Below are positions 1-9,430 of a DNA stretch of 64,000 nt, piece by piece. The number at the start of each line of letters is the position of its first letter. Position 1 is the stretch's first letter. Origin of the DNA: Candidatus Binatia bacterium. Lineage in GTDB: Bacteria > Desulfobacterota > Binatia > HRBIN30. The stretch spans positions 733,844 to 797,843 of the forward strand of contig BPIR01000002.1 in NCBI GenBank assembly GCA_026004215.1, given 5' to 3'. A model generated the notes under the pieces. It was not told the origin of the DNA. It saw only the letters and a list, made by a program, of their open reading frames with translations, and did not search any database. A program made the translations under genes and the position numbers.

Positions 1-596
1 GCGCCTCCGCGCGCGCCAGCAAGACAAGGCACCAAGATCAGGTGCGGTTGGGGCAACACGGAAAAATCCGCCACCCGCACAACCTTGCCGGCATCGTTTG
101 TAACTGTGCCGACTAGGTGCACGCGCTCCACGGTGATCGGCCCGCAAATTTGGTGGGAATCGCCGTCGCAACTCTGGTCCGGCGGCAAGGCCATCACGAA
201 CTCTCCCGTGACTCCGGCTACCTCGCCCTCGCTCAGCAGCAAGCCGCAACTGCGCAGCTCGGCCACGACAACCCAGCGCTCGCCGACACGCCGACACTCG
301 GGATGAATCGAGCCCCCACGCACGCATGGACTTTCCGGCCGTTTGGTGCCCAAGGCCCGCAGCGCTTCGAGCGAAAACGCCCGCAAATCATGATCGAACG
401 CGGAGCGCTGCGGATCCTCCGGGAAAAACGAGTCGGAAGCCTCTGCCGGCGAGACAGCCCCGGTTCGCTCGCTGCCGAGCCCGAGCCCCGGATCTGCCTG
501 GATCGCCGAGGCATGACCCCACACCGGCAATGCCAACATCCACCAGAGTTGCCAGCGGGTGAGGGTATGGGCAAGGGATCGTACCGGACTCCGCAT
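1..596 (-). CDS. Secreted protein, partial at left edge
   Basis: The gene reads leftwards and leaves the window after 198 codons. I chose the ATG at 594-596 because GAGG lies 6 bases upstream. Residues 1-31 form a signal peptide: MRSPVRS, then a hydrophobic Trp-rich core, ending GHASA. The mature part is acidic and then has spaced cysteines in the contexts SPCVRG, PECRRV, RSCGLL and QSCDGD, which suggests disulfides in the periplasm or outside the cell. I do not recognise the family, and the C-terminus is not visible. Confidence 0.6.
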   Translation of the reverse strand, partial: MRSPVRSLAHTLTRWQLWWMLALPVWGHASAIQADPGLGLGSERTGAVSPAEASDSFFPEDPQRSAFDHDLRAFSLEALRALGTKRPESPCVRGGSIHPECRRVGERWVVVAELRSCGLLLSEGEVAGVTGEFVMALPPDQSCDGDSHQICGPITVERVHLVGTVTNDAGKVVRVADFSVLPQPHLILVPCLAGARGG

Positions 597-781
597 CCGC
601 GACCTCGCGAGCGTGGTAAAGGGAACAACGCGGTTTTTTTCGCACATGCGAGAGAGCCACTATGCCAAACCAGTGCCAAGCCGCAGCCGGCCAACGGGAT
701 GCCTCACCGAGCCACGTATTCCGCGCGCGAACGCTACTGGGATAACGCCCCGCACCCCAACGCATGCGGGCACCGGAGTTT

Positions 782-1651
782 TCACCCCACCACCACCTCC
801 ATGCCTTCCCGAGCCGCAACGCTGTGGGGAAACAACCGCCGGGCTTCACGCTCCAGAGCGCGGATGGTGCGATCATCGTGACTCGGGTCATGATGATACA
901 AGATCAAGCGTCGCACTCCTGCAGCCTGTGCGGCGGAGCAGGCCATGCCAATGGTGCTGTGCCCCCAGCCAACACGGCTGCGCGAAGCATCGCGGTACTC
1001 TTCTTCCGTGTATTGGGCATCGTGTACCAGCACATCGGCCCCGCGGGCAAAATGCTTCACGTCCTCGAAGCCCTGGCGGCAACTCTCGATGTCCGTGGCG
1101 TACACGACGGCCAAGTGCCGGGTTTCGATCCGGTACAACGCCACTCCCAGCTTGGGATGCGCTCGGCTAATGCATGCGCGCACAGTGACCGGCACATCGC
1201 CGGCGAGGCGCACCACGTCGCCATGGCCGATGGCGCGCAACTTCAAGCGGCCCGGGAGTTCGTCCAAAGCGACGGGGAAAAACGGCGGTGCCATGCTGCG
1301 CGCCAGCACACGATCCACACGCGCGCGGGGGAGGTTGGGGCCGTATACGACTGTGGTCCAACGGCGATCGTATACGGGCTGAAAAAATCTCAGTCCTTCG
1401 ATGTGGTCGTGATGATAATGGCTGAGAAACACGTGCGCGGTTGCAGGTGCGGCTTCGCGGATCCATCGATGGCCCAACGCAATGAGGCCGGTGCCCGCGT
1501 CGAAGGCCAAGTGAAGAGTGCCCACTTGCACTTCCATGCACACGGAGTTGCCCCCGACTCGCACCGTGGTTCGCCCAGGCGTCGGATAACTCCCCCGCAC
1601 TCCCCAAAAGCGCAGCCTAAGCTGCGCACTCCGCGCATCTTCCAACCCCAT
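782..1651 (-). CDS. MBL-fold metallo-hydrolase
   Basis: A 289-residue metallo-beta-lactamase-fold hydrolase. The metal-binding signature SHYHHDH is at residues 77-83. The N-terminus has the FWGVRGSYPTPG block shared by RNase Z-like and cAMP-phosphodiesterase-like members of the superfamily. Further metal ligands are likely in YATDIES and GADVLVHDAQY, and in the conserved GHSTIG. There is no signal peptide, so it is cytoplasmic. It diverges from the protoglobin kinase gene. Substrate cannot be assigned from sequence: nucleic acid, cyclic nucleotide and lactone are all possible within this fold. Confidence 0.85.
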   Translation of the reverse strand: MGLEDARSAQLRLRFWGVRGSYPTPGRTTVRVGGNSVCMEVQVGTLHLAFDAGTGLIALGHRWIREAAPATAHVFLSHYHHDHIEGLRFFQPVYDRRWTTVVYGPNLPRARVDRVLARSMAPPFFPVALDELPGRLKLRAIGHGDVVRLAGDVPVTVRACISRAHPKLGVALYRIETRHLAVVYATDIESCRQGFEDVKHFARGADVLVHDAQYTEEEYRDASRSRVGWGHSTIGMACSAAQAAGVRRLILYHHDPSHDDRTIRALEREARRLFPHSVAAREGMEVVVG

Positions 1652-1827
1652 GGGCGTGCTGTGCGCCTACCAGCCCCGAAAGCCGGTTGCAAGCAAAAAG
1701 TGCCCGCGCGCCAGCAGGCGCGCGCCGCTGCGGATCGTGCGGCGACCCAAAGCCGCCCGGTTTCACTGGCTCATTGTTTCCGCCCGCAGGTAGGGTGAAG
1801 CAACGAAGCTCTGGCTCTTTTTCACCG

Positions 1828-3111
1828 ATGGGATTAGATAAGCGCCCAATGGCTTCGGACGATCTCTTGCGGCGACTCGCCCTCGATGCGGACAAGCAAC
1901 AACGCCGCCTGGAATTCCTCGAACTGGGCCCGGACGACGAAGAACGACTGCGCGAAGCTGGGGAACTGCTGGCACCGTGCGTGGACGAAGTGGTGGAAGA
2001 CTTCTACCGCCACTTGGAGCGTTTCGAAGAAACCCGCAACCTCCTCGGCGGCCCGGATAGAATTCGCCGCTTGAAACAGACCCAACGCGCATACTTCTTG
2101 CGCATGTTACGGGGCCAGTTCGACGCGGATTATTTCGAAAGCCGGTTGCGTGTGGGCGATGCCCACCAACGCATCGACATGGCCCCGGAGTGGTACCTGG
2201 GAGCGTTCGCCCTGTACTTGCGGCTCGTCGTCCAACGTTTGCTTGCGTATTACCGTCATGACCCCGAACACCTTTGTGAGATCGTGGAGACAATCACGAA
2301 GGTGATTTTTCTCGACGCGAGCCTCGCGATCGATGCGTACATCGCCGGCGGCTATGTGCAGAGGAGGCTCGCCGATCAGCTAATGGTAATGGCGGAAGCT
2401 GCACAGCGGGCGCTGGAAGAAAAGACCGCATTGGAACAGGTGAAAACCGACTTGACCAACATGATTGTGCACGACTTAAAGGGGCCGATTGGGGGGATCT
2501 TGACCGTCACGCAACTGGCCCTGCGCAAACGCGGAGCGAGCGAAGAAACGCACCTGAAGCGGTTCGAGCAAATCCAGCGCAGCGCGCGCGACCTTCTCCG
2601 CATGATCGAGAACTTGCTCGAGATCGATCAGATGGAAGGTGGACGCCTGGAACTGCGCGTGGAAACAGTGGACATCGGCCCCTTACTCGAAGAGTGCGCC
2701 GCGGAGTATCGCGCGGCTGCAGAAATGGCCGGGCAAAGCTTGACGACCGATGTCAATGGCGAACTGCCGGTTTTAGCCACGGATCGGTGGCTGTTGCGGA
2801 GAATCCTCAACAACCTGGTCGTTAACGCCATTCGCCACAGCGGCCCTTCCTCCACCATCACCTTGGGTGCACGTTGCGCGGGCCAGTGTGTGGAAATTTT
2901 CGTCGCCGATACCGGCCGCGGGATTCCGATCGAGGACCAAGCGACGCTGTTCGACAAGAATCGCCGCGCATTGCGGGGCAGCCATCGGGAAGATACGGGC
3001 TTGGGCTTAGTCTTTTGCAAGATGGCAGCAGAGACCATGGGAGGCTCGATTGGCGTGTGGAGCGAGCCCGGTGCCGGTACGAAATTCGTGGTTTCGCTGC
3101 CGGTCACTTGA
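1828..3111 (+). CDS. Protoglobin-domain sensor histidine kinase
   Basis: A 427-residue soluble kinase that probably senses a haem ligand (oxygen, CO or NO) and passes phosphate to an unlinked response regulator. Residues ~15-165 match a globin-coupled-sensor (protoglobin) domain, with the probable proximal histidine at 113 in VGDAHQRIDM. A short coiled coil leads to the H-box MIVHDLKGPIGG. The ATPase part has NNLVVNAIRHS (N-box), DTGRGIP (G1) and DTGLGLVFCKM (G2). No membrane segment is seen. The reading frame is open upstream to 1687, but ATG 1828 (or 1849) begins the conserved domain; neither has a clear Shine-Dalgarno site. No regulator gene is adjacent. Confidence 0.82.
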   Translation: MGLDKRPMASDDLLRRLALDADKQQRRLEFLELGPDDEERLREAGELLAPCVDEVVEDFYRHLERFEETRNLLGGPDRIRRLKQTQRAYFLRMLRGQFDADYFESRLRVGDAHQRIDMAPEWYLGAFALYLRLVVQRLLAYYRHDPEHLCEIVETITKVIFLDASLAIDAYIAGGYVQRRLADQLMVMAEAAQRALEEKTALEQVKTDLTNMIVHDLKGPIGGILTVTQLALRKRGASEETHLKRFEQIQRSARDLLRMIENLLEIDQMEGGRLELRVETVDIGPLLEECAAEYRAAAEMAGQSLTTDVNGELPVLATDRWLLRRILNNLVVNAIRHSGPSSTITLGARCAGQCVEIFVADTGRGIPIEDQATLFDKNRRALRGSHREDTGLGLVFCKMAAETMGGSIGVWSEPGAGTKFVVSLPVT

Positions 3112-3224
3112 AGTTGCATCGCCGTGGGTAGCGGGGCTTTCGGTCGCCTGCGCCTCGCGCTTCCGACCGCCCGCGTGGCGCTTTGGTGATCGAAGTGTGC
3201 GGCTTCGCAGAGCGCAGTGTGCGC

Positions 3225-4064
3225 TCACATAGCGCCGCTTCCGGTGGCGCGTTCGGCGCAAGTCAACAGGAACCGCGCCGCTCCGATAGCGGTGGCGTAT
3301 TCCGCATGCGGCGGCACAATAAAGCGGCAATCGAAGAGCCCGGAGGTGGCAAGAACTCGTTCGACGAAGGGACGCACACGCAACAACTTTCCGGTCAGGA
3401 CAATGTCCTGTTGCCCGCTGGCCCGCGCCGCAAGCACGCTCAACGACACGATCACCTCCGCAATCATGTTGATGAGGCCTCGGGCCTTGTCCTCGGGCCG
3501 GGCATCCGCCCCAAACTTGCCAAAGTTACTGGCCGTCGCATGAGCCGGAAGGCGGCCAATTGGCCCTCCGGCAATATCACCCACAGTGAGGTCCACGTGC
3601 GCCAAATCACCGCTGGCCGCCAAGCGCTCCAGAGTATCGAGGCGAGAGACCTGCAACAGGTGCTTGGCAAGCCCCAATAGTGTGCCGCCCCCCACACCGG
3701 TACCGCCGACGTGTTGAATGTCCTCACCCTGCACATTGACCAGCGCCGTACCTGTGCCCAGCGAAACAACCAGAGTTCGGTCCTTGTTCGCCAGGGTGGC
3801 GCCGCCCACGCCAATGGCGACAATTTCCGAAACCTTGTGCACAGGAATGCCCAAGAGCCGCTCTCCGAGGTGGCGCGAACCTCCACCGGTGGCCGCCAAC
3901 GCGCGCACCTCACCGAGTCCGACGGACAATTTTTCTGCAAGCTTGGCGAGGGCACCCGCGGCCGCGGCCACAGGGTCGTTGGCCTCGACGGTGACGACGT
4001 GTAACCCTTCGTCCAGGAAAACCGCATCCGTGGTGGATCCGCCGATGTCGACGCCAATGATCAT
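3225..4064 (-). CDS. coaW: Type II pantothenate kinase
   Basis: Phosphorylates pantothenate with ATP, the first committed step of coenzyme A synthesis. At 279 residues it has the usual length for type II (eukaryote-like, actin-fold) enzymes. Visible motifs are the N-terminal phosphate loop DIGGSTTDAV, the VSLGTGTALV block, GGTGVGGGTLLGL and TASNFGKFG, which line up in order with the staphylococcal CoaW protein. Most bacteria use type I (CoaA) or type III (CoaX) enzymes instead. It converges on the protoglobin kinase and lies 28 bases beyond the end of the argA-like gene in the same direction. Confidence 0.85.
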   Translation of the reverse strand: MIIGVDIGGSTTDAVFLDEGLHVVTVEANDPVAAAAGALAKLAEKLSVGLGEVRALAATGGGSRHLGERLLGIPVHKVSEIVAIGVGGATLANKDRTLVVSLGTGTALVNVQGEDIQHVGGTGVGGGTLLGLAKHLLQVSRLDTLERLAASGDLAHVDLTVGDIAGGPIGRLPAHATASNFGKFGADARPEDKARGLINMIAEVIVSLSVLAARASGQQDIVLTGKLLRVRPFVERVLATSGLFDCRFIVPPHAEYATAIGAARFLLTCAERATGSGAM

Positions 4065-4092
4065 GCGCGTGGCACTCCGCTATTTTGCCCGT

Positions 4093-5376
4093 TCACGCCT
4101 CGCGGGGCACTTCCAAGTCGAGCCGCAGGGCCACGACCCGCTGGCGGCGGCTTGCCGGGTAATTTTGCCATTTCGCTTTCGGCACTTCGTCATGGCCAAC
4201 CTTGCGGAAACCTTCGCGCAAGAAAAACGCTTCCGCACTCGGCACCGTCGTGCACGCAAACACATAGTCCAACCCCAACGCGCGTGCGTCGGCGAGCACG
4301 CGGGCGAGGAGTTTCCGGCCAATCCCTTCTCCCTTGAAACGCGTGATGGTGTACAGCCCGACAATTTCTCCCGCGCGGTCCGCCCGATACAGCTCGGTTT
4401 CCAGCGCACAAACACCGGCCAGATGGTGCCTGCCCACCACGGCGCCGTAGGCCTGAAAGAGAAAGCGAGCGATTTCTTGCTCTGTGCGCGGTTTGAGTAC
4501 TCCTTCTCGAACTCCACGGGACAACAACCGCTCCACCTCCGCGAAGTCATCGATCCCGAGCCGTTCCACCGAGCAGTAATCCGAAGCCGTGAACAACGTG
4601 CCCGAGCCAGTATACGTAAATAACTCTTCCGCCAGACCACTGAGACGGCAAAGGTTCACCGAACCCACCCCTTGCTGGAGGGCCTGACGGATGGCCGCAA
4701 ACAGTGCCCGCCGGTGACCCAGCCCCGCCCATTCCGCCTGGCCCACGGCCAAAACGGCATCGAGCATGGCTCGATCCATGAAAGGAATCATGGCACCTTT
4801 GGGGTCGGCAATTCCACCCTCGGACTCGGCAAGAACCAGCTTGTGAACGCGTAACTTCGCCGCCACTTCCGCCGCCAACCAGGCAAAGCGCGTGTGTTCC
4901 GGCTGCGGGACCAGGACGACAAAGAGGCGCTCGTCCCGCAAGTACCGCCACGCTCGAGCAAGCCAATTGGTGCTTTCGAGATGGTCTCCACTGGGGTCGA
5001 GCACGGCCAAGCGCGACCCGCTCTCTTCGACAGACGAAAACAACTCTGGCGCCAAAGGAAAGCTGAGCCCTTGTTGTTGAACGAGCTTCGTACCCGCGGA
5101 AAGATCCTCGCAACCAACCAGAAGGAGCACTCGGCTGTCGTTTTGCACCAAGTCGCGAACAACCTCGCCCAGAGCCGGCCAAGCCGCACTGCGAGCGATC
5201 GCTTCCTCGGCCGCCACGGCAATCAACAAAGTCCGGCCTCGAAATTCCTCTAGATAAAATTGCTTCTCGGGGGCCGTATCCACTGCGTGTGCGGGGCCGG
5301 CGCGATGCTCTTGGGGCTGCATGGGGTCCGGGGAAACTATCAAAACCGCGCTTGCGGAGCGAGCGCGCAAGGCCAT
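4093..5376 (-). CDS. argA: N-acetylglutamate synthase-like: amino-acid kinase domain plus GNAT
   Basis: Probably transfers acetyl from acetyl-CoA to glutamate, the first step of arginine synthesis. The N-terminal ~270 residues resemble the amino-acid-kinase fold of ArgA and end in the typical join LAEELFTYTGSGTLFT. The C-terminal ~150 residues are a GNAT domain with the acetyl-CoA loop FKGEGIGRKLL and the ACTTVPSAEAFFLREGF segment. The start is uncertain: ATGs at 5499, 5376 and 5322 are all in frame and none has a good ribosome site. I chose 5376 because it leaves a 155-base intergenic space to the divergent kinase. The kinase fold is diverged at its N-terminus and may be non-catalytic, as in ArgA. 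Confidence 0.7.
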   Translation of the reverse strand: MALRARSASAVLIVSPDPMQPQEHRAGPAHAVDTAPEKQFYLEEFRGRTLLIAVAAEEAIARSAAWPALGEVVRDLVQNDSRVLLLVGCEDLSAGTKLVQQQGLSFPLAPELFSSVEESGSRLAVLDPSGDHLESTNWLARAWRYLRDERLFVVLVPQPEHTRFAWLAAEVAAKLRVHKLVLAESEGGIADPKGAMIPFMDRAMLDAVLAVGQAEWAGLGHRRALFAAIRQALQQGVGSVNLCRLSGLAEELFTYTGSGTLFTASDYCSVERLGIDDFAEVERLLSRGVREGVLKPRTEQEIARFLFQAYGAVVGRHHLAGVCALETELYRADRAGEIVGLYTITRFKGEGIGRKLLARVLADARALGLDYVFACTTVPSAEAFFLREGFRKVGHDEVPKAKWQNYPASRRQRVVALRLDLEVPREA

Positions 5377-5531
5377 TGCGACCGTTTCGCGCCGTTCGGA
5401 AATCTCCGGCTGGCGGCATTGCAGCTTCGCCACAGTGGCATCCTGGATGCCTGCTCCGCGCTTTGGCGTGCTGCGGGCAACGTCTTTGCTTAGTGGCATT
5501 GCTTTTTCCGGTTTCCGGAGGTTTCCCAACT

Positions 5532-7067
5532 TTGGCTCAGCTTTACAACGGCTCTCAGCTTTTTGGACCACTGCTCGCCAGCCTCTCGCCAGAAAGTACG
5601 GTGCAGTTGCTCGAGCGCCTCCCCGTGGCGGTGCTGCTTCTCGACGGGGTTCGCTCCGTAACGTTCGCAAACGCTGTCGCTTCGGCCCTTCTCCGGCTCG
5701 CACCCGAGGCCATCGCGGGCCTCCCGGAGGAAGCGTTATGGGGAGTTCTCGGGGGGCACCCGGACCCACAAAGTACGCTCTCGACACACTTTCCGGAGAG
5801 TCGTGGCGTCATCGAGCGGCTCGATGACCGGGGCCAGCCGTCGGTGCTTTTGGTGCAAGAAATCGCCGTGAACCTCGGAGAGAAGGCTCAAGTCCTGTTG
5901 CTGCTTCACGACGTCAGCCAGCTCGCCGCTGAGCGCCTGGCGCTCGAAGAGTGCCGAGATCGGTTTCATACCTTTATGGAACACTTGCCCGGGGTGGCGT
6001 ACATGAAGGATCGCGATGGCCGCTACGTGTACGTCAGCCCCACGTTCCAGCGCCATTTTGGCCAGCCGGTGGATTTTTACGTCGGGCGGCTGGACCGCGA
6101 GCTTTGGCCCGCTGAAGTGATCGAGCAACTGCGAGCCAGCGACGCAGTGGTGCTCGAAAAACGTACGGTGGTACAGGCCACGGAGCGCGTGCCGCAAAGC
6201 GACGGCACGCATTACTGGTTGTCCACAAAGTTTCCGATTCTCGGTTCAGGCGGTGAAGTCGTTCTCATCGGCGGGGTGGCGGTGGATGTCACCGAAGAGC
6301 GGCGCGCACTGGAAAGTCTCAAAGAACTGCAAAGAACAGCGCAACAGCGGGAACGACTTGCTGACGTGGGGGCGATCACCGCACAAATCTTGCACGACTT
6401 AGCGAATCCCATTGCCGGCTTGTCCATGCAGGTGCAACTGATCCTCCGCCGCGCCGGACGGGAACCGGATCGTCCGCTCGGCACCCTCTTGCAATCCCTC
6501 GCGCGCTTGTTCGCCGAAGTCCAACGTTTGGATACGCTGTTGCGCGAGTTCAAGGATTTTGCGCGCGAACAGCGGCTCGAGCTTGAGCCGGTGCGCCTGC
6601 GGCCGTTCCTGGCCGAGTGCGCCGCACAATGGCGCCCCGTTGCCCGTGCCCGCGACATTGCCCTCCACGCCGACCTTTCCAGCGAGCTCCCGATCATTCA
6701 GGCCGATCCGGAGCAGCTCCGCCGCGTGATAGACAACCTCGTGAAAAACGCCATCGAGGCGATCGAGCGCGGGCCGGGCAGTATTTGGATCCATTCTATG
6801 CTGCGAAAGCCCAAGCTCGTGCGCATCTCGGTTGTGGATGACGGGCCCGGCATCGCCCCGCACGTGGAACCCTTCCGGTTGTTCGAAACCACCAAACCAT
6901 ACGGGACCGGCCTCGGGCTGCCCATCGTGCGGCAAATTGTGGAAGCTCACGGCGGCAGTATCCAATTCGAGCCGCGCGACCCCCGCGGAGTCGCCTTCCA
7001 CGTGGACCTACCCGAACATGGGCCGACCTGGCCCGCTTCCGCGGGCGGGCTGAACCAGGGTAGCTAG
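5532..7067 (+). CDS. PAS-domain sensor histidine kinase
   Basis: A 511-residue cytoplasmic histidine kinase. The order is: a short PAS-like segment (VLLLDGVRSVTFANAVASALL), a second clear PAS domain beginning FMEHLPGVAYMKDRDGRYVYVSP, the dimerisation/H-box AQILHDLANPIAGLS, and an ATPase domain with DNLVKNAIEAI, VVDDGPGI and GTGLGLPIVRQI, as in NtrB/ZraS-type kinases. No transmembrane helix is present. There is no ATG before the first domain. I place the start at TTG 5532 because GGAGG at 5517-5521 stands 10 bases upstream; GTG 5493 is the alternative. No response regulator is next to it, so the partner is elsewhere. Confidence 0.8.
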   Translation: MAQLYNGSQLFGPLLASLSPESTVQLLERLPVAVLLLDGVRSVTFANAVASALLRLAPEAIAGLPEEALWGVLGGHPDPQSTLSTHFPESRGVIERLDDRGQPSVLLVQEIAVNLGEKAQVLLLLHDVSQLAAERLALEECRDRFHTFMEHLPGVAYMKDRDGRYVYVSPTFQRHFGQPVDFYVGRLDRELWPAEVIEQLRASDAVVLEKRTVVQATERVPQSDGTHYWLSTKFPILGSGGEVVLIGGVAVDVTEERRALESLKELQRTAQQRERLADVGAITAQILHDLANPIAGLSMQVQLILRRAGREPDRPLGTLLQSLARLFAEVQRLDTLLREFKDFAREQRLELEPVRLRPFLAECAAQWRPVARARDIALHADLSSELPIIQADPEQLRRVIDNLVKNAIEAIERGPGSIWIHSMLRKPKLVRISVVDDGPGIAPHVEPFRLFETTKPYGTGLGLPIVRQIVEAHGGSIQFEPRDPRGVAFHVDLPEHGPTWPASAGGLNQGS

Positions 7068-7095
7068 CACAAAGATAGCCCGGCCCCGATTTGGT

Positions 7096-8097
7096 TTACG
7101 CTGTCAGTTCGAGCATACGCCGCAGCGATCGCTCCGCTCCCTGGCGAACGCTCTCTTCCAACACGATTTCGTGCTCCATGTGTTCCAGCGCCCACAAGGT
7201 ACGGTCGAGGGTGATCATCTTCATGAACTGGCAGAGCTTGCAGGCTTTGTAAAACTTCTTTTCCGGAACTTCGAGGAACAACCGGTCAGAAAGGCCGCAT
7301 TCGGTGACCACCACGAACTCTGTGGCTTCGCTACGCCGCGCGTATTCCACCATTCCGCTCGTGCTCAGCACGGCATCGGCCAGCGCGATGACGTCGGCAC
7401 GGCACTCGGGGTGAACCAACACACGCGCCTCCGGCAGAGCCTGTTTGATGCGCAAGATATTTTCCGGCGTGATTTGATGGTGCACGTAACAGGAACCGTT
7501 CCAAGTCAGCACGGTTTTCTGCGTGTGTTGCTGTACGTACTCCCCCAAGTGTTGATCCGGCACAAACAAGATGTGCTGGGCGGGCAGGCGGTTCACGATC
7601 GTGACCGCGTTCGATGAGGTGCAACATACGTCCACCACGGCCTTCACGGCGGCCGTCGTGTTTACGTAAGCAACCACCGCCAAATCGGGGTAAACCTTCT
7701 CCAATTCTGCACGCCGCTGAACGATTTCCTCGGCCGTCACGCTGTCAGCGAGCGAGCACCCCGCGCGCAAGTCGGGAAGAAGAACGGTTTTGCCCGGGTT
7801 CAGGATTTTGGCGGTCTCAGCCATGAAGTGCACGCCGCAAAATACAATGACGTCCGCGTCTACCCCCATAGCCTTGCGGGCCAGTTCGAGCGAATCGCCG
7901 ACGAAGTCCGCGACTTCGAAGATTTCCGGGCGCTGATAATTGTGCGCCAAGACCACGGCGTTGCGCTGGCGCTTCAGGTCGCGAATTTTCTGGATGACGT
8001 CAGCCAAGTGCGCGCAAGTTTCCCAGTCGTAGTACTCCGGATGCGCCGGCGCCAGTTTGCGGTGCAATTCCTCGGCTAGGCTCGCTTGTGCTTCCAT
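7096..8097 (-). CDS. nadA: Quinolinate synthase NadA
   Basis: Condenses iminoaspartate with dihydroxyacetone phosphate to quinolinate in NAD synthesis, using a [4Fe-4S] cluster. The 333-residue length is normal. Diagnostic blocks are VLAHNYQRPE, FVGDSLELA, FCGVHFMAETAKILNP, RAGCSLADSV, TWNGSCYVHHQI, VHPEC, VTECGL and KLCQFMKMI. The three cluster cysteines should be those in AGCSLAD, the central GSCYVH region and KLCQ. GTG 8109 would add four residues; I prefer ATG 8097. It converges on the PAS kinase with 28 bases between stops. No nadB or nadC is adjacent. Confidence 0.93.
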   Translation of the reverse strand: MEAQASLAEELHRKLAPAHPEYYDWETCAHLADVIQKIRDLKRQRNAVVLAHNYQRPEIFEVADFVGDSLELARKAMGVDADVIVFCGVHFMAETAKILNPGKTVLLPDLRAGCSLADSVTAEEIVQRRAELEKVYPDLAVVAYVNTTAAVKAVVDVCCTSSNAVTIVNRLPAQHILFVPDQHLGEYVQQHTQKTVLTWNGSCYVHHQITPENILRIKQALPEARVLVHPECRADVIALADAVLSTSGMVEYARRSEATEFVVVTECGLSDRLFLEVPEKKFYKACKLCQFMKMITLDRTLWALEHMEHEIVLEESVRQGAERSLRRMLELTA

Positions 8098-9430
8098 GGC
8101 GGATCCCACTGCGTGTAACCGTGCCTTCTAGCGCCCGCGATGCGGGAACCCAATGGGGTTGGACTATTCGCCCGTCGAGAAATGAAGCTTGGGGGGCCGA
8201 GGTGCACACATGTGCGGCCATGGGCGGACAGGGGAGGGACGGCTGTCGTTAGATAGGCGCGGAGTGGTACGGGAGCACCCGGGCGGCAGCAAACAAGCTA
8301 CCGGGTTCCTCAGGGAACGTATGGCACCAGAAGCTGAACCGGTGCGGCTGGAAGAATGTGTCTTCGATCGGGGTGAGGAAGATCTGTCTCGGCCGGACTG
8401 CGTTGCGAAAAAGTTCGCCGGAGCATGCCACCGAACGTGTATTTCCGCACGCTTCCCGTAGGACTTTTCGCGGTGCTGGGCTCACACCGGACAATCGCTG
8501 CGCGGTGACAGATGTCGTCTCGCCGAGATTTGCACTCCCGCGAGCTGCGCGGCGCGGACGATGACTCGGGCAAGAACGTCGCGCACGATCTCTGCCGGCG
8601 GCATCGCCGGCACGCGCAGCGCCTCGCGCTACCGGCGCCCGCAGCGTCACCGACCCCCGTGGGCAGTTCATTCGCGGCTCGCTCGGCTGCAACCAGGAGC
8701 ACACGTGCTGCCTGATCCATACGCTCGACGAATCGCGAAGGGGGGCCGATGCAAAAAGAAAGTGCATACTGACGCTGCGCTCCAGAGCGCGCGAAGCTCG
8801 CGCAGACCGGCAAGGACCTCGCCGGCAACGGCCCTAGCGGCACCTCGTCGCGCGAACACGGGCTACGATAGCGTGTCGGACACGCCGGCCTGCGGACCTC
8901 CTCATGCCCCGTGCGGCCCTGCGCGCGAGCTCCTCTCGGGCAATGCCCGCCCCGAAGACGCGCGGGCCTGAGCACTGAGCGAGCGGCTCCTACCGGCGCG
9001 AGCCTTCCCGCCGCGCGGCGCGCGCCAACCACCCATCGCTGCGGCGCGCCGCACCGGCCATCGGAGGAGGAGCGCAACCGGCAGGAAGAAGAGGCTGCGC
9101 CCCGTCGAACTCGAGCCGCCGCTCATGCCGCGCATGGCGCGCGTATCGAGGCCATCGCAGAGACCCTAGGATTTCTGCACCACTGGGATGAGATCCCTGC
9201 CGCGAGATGCCATCGCTTCCCCCTTTTCGCGGAACCTCGACAGTTTCCTCGTGGACCCGAACCGCGCGTGTCAGCGAGCGAAAAAATTTTCCCCCGCTCG
9301 CTCCCGCTCACCGCTCAGACACACAGGTCCATCGCAAACATGGGTCCGCCGCCGCGTGGACGGACAAAACACGCCCGCCCATCCACGCGACGCCAAAGAG
9401 CAAAGGACCAAACGGCCAATACAAATGTGA
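8098..9430. other. Gene-poor stretch, no credible coding sequence
   Basis: About 1.3 kb between nadA and the FGE-like gene. Open frames exist on both strands but their translations are Arg/Ala/Pro/Ser-rich, overlap one another and lack any motif or ribosome site. A leftward frame near 8260-8400 (reading FLTPIEDTFFQPHRFSFW) looks slightly protein-like and may be the tail of a decayed gene. I could not extend it. No tRNA, repeat array or mobile-element end was recognised. Confidence 0.5.

Noticed and set aside
1726..1830. Possible c-di-GMP-I (GEMM) riboswitch before the protoglobin kinase (GACCCAAAGCC and GGTAGGGTGA segments)
   Set aside because: The other conserved segment (GCAAACC) is absent and no convincing three-way fold can be drawn.
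3210..3226. Hairpin GAGCGCA-GTG-TGCGCTC as terminator between converging genes
   Set aside because: No T-run on either strand, and it overlaps the coaW stop.
8249..9077. TetR-like regulator in the gene-poor stretch
   Set aside because: Fragments in two frames vaguely suggest a C-terminal domain, but no helix-turn-helix could be found in any frame.
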